A stretch of DNA of 13,186 nucleotides from Bacteroidales bacterium (GTDB lineage: Bacteria; Bacteroidota; Bacteroidia; Bacteroidales; VadinHA17): the NCBI GenBank assembly GCA_003501665.1, contig DNOQ01000546.1, forward strand, positions 18,272-31,457, in the 5' to 3' direction. The first letter of the stretch is position 1. Every line of letters starts with the position of its first letter. The notes under the pieces are model-generated. The model saw only the letters and a program-made list of their open reading frames with translations. It was not told where the DNA came from and did not search any database. Both the position numbers and the translations under genes were made by a program. This document shows, piece after piece, positions 7,711-13,186 of the stretch.

Positions 7711-7756
7711 TCATAAATGACTGATAACTCCTAATTAATTTAAGAGTCATTTATGA
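7711..7756. repeat. Perfect 12-bp inverted repeat in the GTPase leader
   Basis: TCATAAATGACT (7711-7722) and AGTCATTTATGA (7745-7756) are exact reverse complements separated by 22 bases. The element lies 75-120 bases upstream of the GTPase ATG, in the predicted leader. There is no T-run, so it is not an ordinary terminator. Confidence 0.8.
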
Positions 7757-7830
7757 AATCAATCAATAACAAATACGTAATGTAACCTTAAAGGGGAATA
7801 ATCCTGTTTCCAATTTTTAAACTATTATTC

Positions 7831-9600
7831 ATGAAAAATATTCCCTCCATAAAATCCGATATTGAACGATTAAAAACAATTGCCAGGAATGTTAATGATC
7901 AACCGGTTTTAACCTCGCTTAATGAACTTTCGGGCAAATTGATATATAACCAGTTCTACCTTGTCATCGTCGGATTATTCAAGCGCGGCAAATCATCTAT
8001 TATCAATTCGCTAATTGGCAGGGAACTGGCCCCTGTTGCTGTAACACCGCTAACTTCTGTTATAACGTTTTTTCAATATGGTTCAGTTACAGCAGCTGAA
8101 GTATATTTTAAGAATGGCAATCATGTACCAATTGATCTGCATGATATTTTCCTCTTCATATCTGAAGAGAACAATCCGGGAAACATAAAGGATGTAGAAT
8201 ATGTTAAAATCTGTACCAAAGCGGAAATCCTTGAAAATATTATTCTGGTAGATACACCAGGCCTGGGATCTGTCTTCAGTCATAACACCAATACAACAAT
8301 TGAATTCCTGCCGCGTATCGATGCTGCCTTGTTTGTACTGAGTGCTGATGTTCCTATAAGTAAGGCTGATGAGGAATTCCTGAAAAAAATAAAGGATTTA
8401 ATTCCCGATGTCCTTTTTGTGTTGAATAAATCGGACCTTCTTACTCAGGCTGAACTTGATAAGATGATCAGTTATAATATTCAGATTCTTAAGGAGATTT
8501 ATAAGGATGAAACCAATAATATTGAGCTTATCCCTGTTTCAACCAAGGACTTTTTCAGATCAACCGGACGGAAAGAAGTGCAGGATCCGGGTAACATTGG
8601 ATACCTTCGAAGCAAGATTAATCAGAAAATTGTAGGATCAAAGGACGAGATACTTCTGTCCCGGAGCATAAGAATGCTGCTTTCCTATGCCGACCAGCTT
8701 CAGACACTAATTAAGGTAAAATCAGATACTTTACAATTACCTTTAAACGAACTGGAAAAAAAACGCGAATCGATGCAACGATCAATCGATTCTGTTGCTT
8801 CCGGGAAGGTTGATTTTGATGCAGTGGTAAAAAGCCGCGTAAAACAACTTATAGACAAGATTACAGAGCAGACTGAACAAAAAAGGAAAGATCTCTCCCT
8901 TTATTATTACAATCTTTTGATTGAGAATAGGGTACAGACCTGGGTTGATCTGAAAAAAACGGATGCCGATGATTATTTCAGGAAACTCGCCAGTCATATA
9001 TTAAAGGAATTTGATGAATTGAAAACAAGCCTTGAAAAATCTGTCAGGGAAGAATTCAGCAACATCCTTCTTCAGTATAGCACTCTTTCCCGGTCATTTC
9101 TTTCTGAAATAATTACACAGATGAAAGAAATACTCGGGATCAATATAGAAGGAATTATTTCTTCATTCGATCTGGATGTTTATACATCATTTTACTTTAA
9201 AACGGATACAAAATATTCAATTCCATCAATCAGGACCAACATGTTCTTTAAGATCCTGCCGGAGAAAATAGTCAGATCAATGGTACTCAAACAGATCTAT
9301 TCAAACTGTCTGGAACTCATAAATCCTAATTCCGGCAGAATACGGGGGGACATTGATTACAAGATCAGTGAATCATATCGTAAGTTCAGATATCACTTTG
9401 ATCAGAAGCTTTACGACCTGCTTCAAAGTCTTAAGAATATGATCGAAGAAAGTATCAGGACAAAATCATCGATACATGAGAACTTAGACACAACACTAAA
9501 AAGTCTGAAATCTGAACAGGAAAATATTGACAAAATCGTAAAACAATATTCATTGTCGGAAAAGAACTCAGATTTGCATAAAGCTCAGCCTTCAACATAA
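7831..9600 (+). CDS. Bacterial dynamin-like GTPase
   Basis: A 589-residue dynamin-family protein. The N-terminal GTPase domain (about 40-240) shows G1 GLFKRGKS at 48-55, a G2 threonine in AVTPLTSV, G3 DTPG at 141-144 and G4 NKSD at 199-202. The short hydrophilic N-terminus (1-40) and the long helical C-terminal part (about 260-589, with charged coiled-coil-like stretches) fit the neck and trunk of bacterial dynamin-like proteins. A stretch around residues 470-490 (NMFFKILPEKIVRSMVLKQI) could be a membrane-contacting paddle. There is no obvious full transmembrane helix. Bacterial dynamins bind and remodel membranes, and some take part in stress or phage responses; the role here is not known. 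It is first in a co-directional group with two MutS-like ATPases and a HAD-like protein, about 130 bases from the first of these. Confidence 0.9.
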   Translation: MKNIPSIKSDIERLKTIARNVNDQPVLTSLNELSGKLIYNQFYLVIVGLFKRGKSSIINSLIGRELAPVAVTPLTSVITFFQYGSVTAAEVYFKNGNHVPIDLHDIFLFISEENNPGNIKDVEYVKICTKAEILENIILVDTPGLGSVFSHNTNTTIEFLPRIDAALFVLSADVPISKADEEFLKKIKDLIPDVLFVLNKSDLLTQAELDKMISYNIQILKEIYKDETNNIELIPVSTKDFFRSTGRKEVQDPGNIGYLRSKINQKIVGSKDEILLSRSIRMLLSYADQLQTLIKVKSDTLQLPLNELEKKRESMQRSIDSVASGKVDFDAVVKSRVKQLIDKITEQTEQKRKDLSLYYYNLLIENRVQTWVDLKKTDADDYFRKLASHILKEFDELKTSLEKSVREEFSNILLQYSTLSRSFLSEIITQMKEILGINIEGIISSFDLDVYTSFYFKTDTKYSIPSIRTNMFFKILPEKIVRSMVLKQIYSNCLELINPNSGRIRGDIDYKISESYRKFRYHFDQKLYDLLQSLKNMIEESIRTKSSIHENLDTTLKSLKSEQENIDKIVKQYSLSEKNSDLHKAQPST

Positions 9601-9643
9601 CAGGAATCAAAATCTAATCATATTTATGAAGACCTATGAAACC

Positions 9644-9697
9644 CACATGATTTGAAACAATCACAAACACGATACGAATATAATTTCAAATCATGTG
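9644..9697. repeat. Perfect 14-bp inverted repeat upstream of the first mutS-like gene
   Basis: CACATGATTTGAAA (9644-9657) and TTTCAAATCATGTG (9684-9697) are exact reverse complements with a 26-base spacer. The element sits between the GTPase stop (9600) and the likely ATG at 9733. No T-run follows. It covers the in-frame TTG at 9652, which argues against that TTG as the translation start. Confidence 0.85.
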
Positions 9698-9732
9698 CGG
9701 TTCCATCATACCACTTAGATCAAAATTATTTT

Positions 9733-11073
9733 ATGATGAAAATAGATAAACAAACACTTAAAGATTTAGAGGTTTTCAGGTCTGATGAAAATACGACAAC
9801 TCTTTTCGACTTCATAGATAGAACAAAAACAACAGGAGGAAGTTATTGTCTGCGTCAGAAATTTCTTAATCCGCCGGGTACATTTAATCAATTGAAGAAA
9901 CAGCAGGAAGCTGTACATTTTTTTTCAGAAATGGGGAATTCGTCAAACCTGGAACTTCCATACAACAGTAACCAGATGAAATCATTGGAAGAATATATTT
10001 CCTCAAATATAAACGTGGTTGAAAATGGAAACCTTATAACATGTGCCATGTTTTGCTTATTTGACATTGAAGCATACAGGTACATTAAGAACAGCTTAAA
10101 AGAGATAATAGATTTCATATATACTTTTCATAAAACAATAGACCATAAAGGAAACAGAAACTCTTTTCTTTTGAGTAAAATAAATGATGATATAAATAAT
10201 TTGATTAATGATCCTGATTTCAAAGAAGCTGTCAGGTTGAAAAATAATAATAAGCTTCTATTTTATAGGGTCTTGCAATTAGACAGGATATTTCGCACTC
10301 GCTTGAAGAATACATTTCAGGATCTCATCGGATGGTACTATGAGGTTGATGCTTTGCTCTCTATGGCAAAGACTACACTTGAAAATAATTTCAGCTATCC
10401 TGAAATTACTGATGAAGAGGATTCCATATTCCGGGTTGAAGGACTGTATCACCCATTACTTCAGAATGCTATTCCATATGATATAAGTTTAGATGGTGAT
10501 TCTAATTTAGTTTTTCTGACGGGGCCGAATATGGCCGGAAAAACCACATTTTTAAAAGCAGCAGGAACTGCAGTATATCTTGCACATCTCGGAATGGGGA
10601 TCCCCGCAAAATCAGCCCGGATAAGCTACTTAGAGAGGTTGTTTGCCAGCCTGAATATCACGGACAGTATTACAACTGGATACAGTTTCTTTTATAGCGA
10701 GGTAAAAAGAGTAAAACAACTTGCCGAATCTTTAAATCGCGGAGAAAAAGTCTTTTCACTGTTTGATGAACTTTTTCGCGGGACAAATGTAAAAGATGCA
10801 TATGATGCATCAGTTATGATAATTTCCGGTCTGGTTCGTTGGAACAGGAGCATATTTATTCTTTCATCACACTTATGGGAATTATGGGAGAAGATTAAGG
10901 TTTTTCCCAATATAAAGGAGCTATGTTTTGAATCAGAAATTAAAAATGGCAAGCCAGTTTTTACGTATCACATTTTACAAGGTGTCAGTGATATGCGTTT
11001 AGGTATGACAATTATTGAGAATGAAAAAATTATGGATCTTTTAAATTCAAATGAAACCTTCATCCCAGCCTGA
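9733..11073 (+). CDS. MutS-family ATPase lacking the mismatch-recognition domain
   Basis: A MutS-related protein of 446 residues from the ATG at 9733. It begins directly with MutS core domain III (KIDKQTLKDLEVF, then LFDFIDRTKTTGGSYCLRQ), so the mismatch-binding domain I and connector domain II are absent. There is no C-terminal Smr nuclease domain as in MutS2. The ABC-type ATPase domain is intact: Walker A TGPNMAGKTTF (GPNMAGKTT at 264-272), a signature-region SITTGYSFFYSEVKRV, Walker B SLFDELFRGTN with D345/E346, and a His in SSHLWEL at the H-loop place. It is therefore unlikely to be the housekeeping mismatch sensor. A TTG at 9652 would add 27 residues, but it lies inside an inverted repeat and the family match starts at the ATG. 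Probably works with the MutS-like protein encoded at 11702. Confidence 0.85.
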   Translation: MMKIDKQTLKDLEVFRSDENTTTLFDFIDRTKTTGGSYCLRQKFLNPPGTFNQLKKQQEAVHFFSEMGNSSNLELPYNSNQMKSLEEYISSNINVVENGNLITCAMFCLFDIEAYRYIKNSLKEIIDFIYTFHKTIDHKGNRNSFLLSKINDDINNLINDPDFKEAVRLKNNNKLLFYRVLQLDRIFRTRLKNTFQDLIGWYYEVDALLSMAKTTLENNFSYPEITDEEDSIFRVEGLYHPLLQNAIPYDISLDGDSNLVFLTGPNMAGKTTFLKAAGTAVYLAHLGMGIPAKSARISYLERLFASLNITDSITTGYSFFYSEVKRVKQLAESLNRGEKVFSLFDELFRGTNVKDAYDASVMIISGLVRWNRSIFILSSHLWELWEKIKVFPNIKELCFESEIKNGKPVFTYHILQGVSDMRLGMTIIENEKIMDLLNSNETFIPA

Positions 11074-11140
11074 GGCGGGACAAAAGCTCATGAAAATAAT
11101 TCACGTCATGAAGGTTCTCCCGCTTAAGGCGGGACAGGCT
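11055..11140. repeat. GGCGGGA palindrome cluster between mutS-like and HAD genes
   Basis: TCCCGC (11118-11123) and GCGGGA (11129-11134) form one palindrome. An imperfect relative, TCCC-A-GCC/GGC-GGGA (11063-11080), straddles the stop codon of the mutS-like gene. AGGCGGGACA occurs twice as a direct repeat (11073-11082, 11127-11136). An outer 9-bp perfect inverted repeat AACCTTCAT/ATGAAGGTT (11055-11063, 11108-11116) brackets the space between. The arrangement resembles paired REP-like elements and may form the transcript's 3' hairpins. Confidence 0.7.
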
Positions 11141-11189
11141 ATTCGAACCACTTAATTTACAACAATATAGTAATATTATTTTCGAATGA

Positions 11190-11660
11190 ATGTTAAAAAT
11201 TGATATCCCGGGATTTAAGACAATTGAAGCAGAACACCTGGTTCTCGACTTCAATGGAACAATTGCAATTGACGGTAGATACATTGAGAATGTAATTGGA
11301 CAGATTGTTCAGGTAAGTGAGAAACTTAATGTACATGTGCTGACTGCTGACACTTTTGGAACAGTGCTGGAAGAACTTAAAGGACTGCATGTTACAATTA
11401 AGATACTTGAACCAGAGCAACAGGATAAACAGAAATTAACCTATGTAAAGGATTTAGGCTCATCTCATGTTATCGCCATCGGAAATGGCCGAAACGACCA
11501 TTTAATGTTAAGGGAATCTGCTTTGAGTATCGGGATCATTCAGGCTGAAGGTGCTTACTCCCAGATTATCTATGATACTCATGTTATATGCACAAGGATA
11601 AATGATGCCCTTGCATTACTGATTAATCCAAAACGATTGATGGCCACACTTCGAACCTGA
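11190..11660 (+). CDS. Small HAD-superfamily / soluble P-type-ATPase-like protein
   Basis: A complete 156-residue cap-less HAD-fold protein. Motif I is DFNGT at residues 20-24 (nucleophile D20; the usual second Asp is N22). Motif II is Thr in VLTAD (T52), motif III a Lys near K82 in QKLTYVKDLG, and motif IV GNGRND at 98-103, the counterpart of GDGxND in P-type ATPases and Cof-type phosphatases. This set matches the soluble P-type-ATPase-like group (COG4087), whose reaction is not well defined. The motif I Asn replaces the general acid/base, so it may be a slow phosphatase or a phosphoryl-binding regulator. It sits between the two MutS-like genes, 41 bases before the second, so it probably shares their transcript. 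Confidence 0.82.
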   Translation: MLKIDIPGFKTIEAEHLVLDFNGTIAIDGRYIENVIGQIVQVSEKLNVHVLTADTFGTVLEELKGLHVTIKILEPEQQDKQKLTYVKDLGSSHVIAIGNGRNDHLMLRESALSIGIIQAEGAYSQIIYDTHVICTRINDALALLINPKRLMATLRT

Positions 11661-11687
11661 TTTGTATTTACGAAAAGAAATATCTCC

Positions 11688-11693
11688 GGAGGG
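11688..11693 (+). promoter_or_regulatory. Strong Shine-Dalgarno sequence before the second mutS-like gene
   Basis: GGAGGG ends 8 bases before the ATG at 11702, an ideal spacing. The other genes in the window have no comparable site, so this one stands out and fixes the start of the second mutS-like gene. Confidence 0.65.
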
Positions 11694-11701
11694 ATTTAGC
11701 T

Positions 11702-12949
11702 ATGACATTCCATAGTATACTGTTCAAAAGATCAGAAGATATCATCAAAACCGAGACTTTCAGAGCGCCCGACTATCTTGTTGATCTGAATCTGAACCAG
11801 ATAATAGATTCCCTCACTACGGGTAAAGAGGAATATAATTTAAAACCATTTTATTATACTCCTTTAAGTGATATAAATGCGATTATTTATCGTCAGGAGA
11901 TAATGCAGGACCTCGAAAACAGCATTCTGTTTGAAAAAATATTATCGTTTGCAGATAAAATGCGCACAATACGCACACAACTAACCAGAGCATTAAAGCT
12001 ATACTATAAATATCATAAAGAAAGATGGTTCCTTGAGATCGTAAGTACTTATTGCAATGCAGTGGAACAACTTAAAGATGATTTACTCAGTGCAAATATT
12101 AATTCGCCGGGATTAGTCTCATTCCGCTCATATTTGCTGAATTATTTACAATCCGATCGTTTTAATCTGATTGCCAGTGGAACAAAAAAAATCATAACTG
12201 ATTTGTCATCCATACAATATTGCGTCCGCTTAAGAGATCTTAGTGTTCAGGTGCGAAATTTTAAATCTGAAATCAATTATACAGAAGAGATTGAGGAAAC
12301 ATTCACAAAATTCAAACATGACCCGGTAAAAGATTATAGAGTCAATTATTCTTCGGACCCAATGGATATGAATCATGTTGAAGCACAAATATTGGATGGA
12401 GTTGCTCATTTATATCCGGATATATTTTCACAGCTTGACACCTTTTTTGCAGAAAACCAGGATTATCTTGATGAAACGATAGCCATATTTGACCGTGAGA
12501 TACAGTTTTATATAACTTATCTTGATTATATTAAAATTATCAGGGAAGAGGATTTGAAATTTTGTTACCCACGACTCACAAAAGAAGAAAAGGAAATTTA
12601 CGATTATGAGGGTTTTGATCTGGCACTCGCGTATAAACTTATTAATGAAAAGTCGAGTGTTGTTGTAAATGATTTTTACCTCAAAGATAAAGAGAGGATT
12701 ATCGTTGTATCCGGTCCTAACCAGGGAGGAAAACAACCTTTGCCCGCACTTTTGGTCAGCTACATTTTTTATCATGTCTCGGTTGTCCTGTTCCTGGTAG
12801 TAAAGCGCAACTCTTTCTGTTCGATAAACTATTTACACATTTTGAAAAAGAGGAAAATATTAAGAATCTCCGTGGAAAGCTCCAGGATGATCTGGTCAGG
12901 ATCCATAATATTCTCGATCAGGTTACCTCTGACAGTATCATTGTTATGA
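11702..12949 (+). CDS. Second MutS-family ATPase, frameshifted in Walker A (N-terminal part)
   Basis: Read as is, this frame gives 415 residues, but only the first 344 are genuine. Residues 1-344 match the long helical core of a MutS-related family distinct from the upstream MutS-like protein: MTFHSILF start, PDYLVDLNLNQIID near 22-35, YRQEIMQDLE near 61-70, then the ATPase entry IVVSGPNQGGK (GPNQGGK 338-344). After Lys344 the frame runs into unrelated, lysine- and isoleucine-rich sequence. Moving one base back at 12733 restores TTFARTFGQLH and the rest of the domain. The cause is a missing A: the run at 12730-12733 has four where GGA-GGA-AAA-ACA needs five. It lacks MutS domains I and II, and its start is backed by GGAGGG 8 bases upstream. 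Either a true lesion or a homopolymer sequencing error. Confidence 0.85.
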   Translation: MTFHSILFKRSEDIIKTETFRAPDYLVDLNLNQIIDSLTTGKEEYNLKPFYYTPLSDINAIIYRQEIMQDLENSILFEKILSFADKMRTIRTQLTRALKLYYKYHKERWFLEIVSTYCNAVEQLKDDLLSANINSPGLVSFRSYLLNYLQSDRFNLIASGTKKIITDLSSIQYCVRLRDLSVQVRNFKSEINYTEEIEETFTKFKHDPVKDYRVNYSSDPMDMNHVEAQILDGVAHLYPDIFSQLDTFFAENQDYLDETIAIFDREIQFYITYLDYIKIIREEDLKFCYPRLTKEEKEIYDYEGFDLALAYKLINEKSSVVVNDFYLKDKERIIVVSGPNQGGKQPLPALLVSYIFYHVSVVLFLVVKRNSFCSINYLHILKKRKILRISVESSRMIWSGSIIFSIRLPLTVSLL

Positions 12950-13186
12950 ATGAAGTTTTTACTTCAACCGCTTTACAGGATCAGGTTTTCCTGAGCAGAA
13001 ACATAATGGAAAGTATAATAGAACTGGACTTGTTATGTGTTTGGGTGACATTCATTGATGAACTGGCTTCGTGTAGCAACAAAACCGTTAGTATGATCAG
13101 CACTGTATTTCCTGATAACCCGTCTTTGCGGACATTTAAAATAATCAGAGGACCGGCTGATGGGCTTGCTTATGCTATGTCAATTG
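12733..13186 (+). pseudogene. C-terminal ATPase part of the second MutS-family gene, shifted frame, cut by window end
   Basis: This -1 frame is open from the shift point to the last base (151 codons) with no start of its own. It continues the MutS ATPase domain: TTFARTFGQLH directly after the Walker A Gly-Gly-Lys, CLGCPVPGSKAQLF, then GKLQDDLVRIHNILDQV in the signature region, and SIIVMNEVFTSTALQD as Walker B at about fragment residues 67-82. Walker B has Asn-Glu (N73-E74) where MutS usually has Asp-Glu, and the H-loop region reads VWVTFIDELAS with Phe where His is usual (compare ATHYFEL). My recollection is that both substitutions recur in this MutS-related group. The long, clean open frame means the break is recent or an artefact. 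The 3' end lies outside the window. Confidence 0.85.

Larger units (their letters stand above)
7528..7830. other. 303-base intergenic region with several hairpins
   Basis: No gene is supported here. In order it holds an imperfect inverted repeat built on TGTAGT (7558-7563) and ACTACA (7593-7598); a short stem followed by a T-run (7616-7636); a TAnnTTTG box (7673-7680); a 7-bp inverted repeat TGAACTC/GAGTTCA (7679-7685, 7695-7701); and a perfect 12-bp inverted repeat (7711-7756). The last 75 bases before the GTPase ATG are AT-rich with no clear Shine-Dalgarno sequence. Confidence 0.7.

Noticed and set aside
7753..7785. A ten-codon ATG frame in the GTPase leader as a possible leader peptide.
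   Set aside because: Too short, without ribosome site, run of regulatory codons or other sign of translation.
7528..7830. Insertion-sequence or phage attachment-site remnant between the DUF2400 and GTPase genes.
   Set aside because: No transposase or integrase, no paired terminal repeats or target duplication were found; the inverted repeats explain the visible structure.
9652..9732. TTG at 9652 as the start of the first mutS-like gene.
   Set aside because: The TTG lies inside a 14-bp inverted repeat, no ribosome site precedes it, and the MutS core match begins at the ATG at 9733.
11172..11186. TATTTTCG as a -7 promoter box for the HAD-like gene.
   Set aside because: It misses the conserved third T of TAnnTTTG and lies too close to the ATG at 11190; the region is simply AT-rich.
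12733..12949. Residues after Lys344 of the 11702 frame as a novel C-terminal domain.
   Set aside because: The other frame over the same bases encodes the expected MutS ATPase sequence, so this tail is an out-of-frame artefact of the missing A.
9733..13186. Calling the two MutS-family proteins the mismatch-repair MutS or MutS2.
   Set aside because: Neither shows the N-terminal mismatch-recognition domain with its Phe-x-Glu motif, and the first has no Smr domain, so gene symbols mutS or mutS2 would mislead.

Overview
The window looks like a chromosomal segment from a member of the Bacteroidota. Three things point there: a single-chain SecDF of 992 residues, promoter -7 boxes of the TAnnTTTG type (2409-2416, 5548-5555, 7673-7680) with almost no Shine-Dalgarno sequences, and a gene set (MacB-type permease with TolC-family partner, TatA-like protein, LolD-like ATPase, TIGR02757/DUF2400 protein) common in that phylum. 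I cannot place it below phylum from the sequence alone. All genes are on the + strand.

Left half (1-6746, moderate G+C): a run of cell-envelope export genes. A 5'-truncated MacB/FtsX-type permease (1-840) overlaps a TolC-family outer-membrane factor (833-2338), forming the end of an efflux operon closed by a rho-independent terminator (2366-2394). A promoter then serves secDF (2469-5447). Next comes a TatA-like protein (5586-6032) whose C-terminal tail is nine exact 11-residue repeats. A LolD-like ATPase (6087-6746) overlaps a DUF2400 protein (6736-7527) that carries an HhH-GPD-glycosylase-like motif.

Right half (about 6750-13186, clearly more A+T rich): after a 303-base intergenic region with several hairpins comes a co-directional group. 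It holds a dynamin-like GTPase (7831-9600), a short MutS-family ATPase (9733-11073), a small HAD / soluble P-type-ATPase-like protein (11190-11660), and a second, different MutS-family ATPase (11702 to beyond the window end). The two MutS-like proteins lack the mismatch-recognition N-terminus and have complementary nucleotide-site features: the first keeps Walker B Asp-Glu and the H-loop His, while the second has Asn-Glu and Phe. That makes a heterodimer plausible. The second MutS-like gene is broken by a one-base deletion in an A run inside its Walker A motif; the reading frame resumes at 12733 and stays open to the window end.

The leaders of the GTPase gene and the first mutS-like gene contain perfect inverted repeats (12 and 14 bp arms), and a GGCGGGA palindrome cluster precedes the HAD gene. 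The most interesting items are the hendecad-repeat TatA tail, the dynamin/MutS-pair/HAD module, and the Walker A frameshift.
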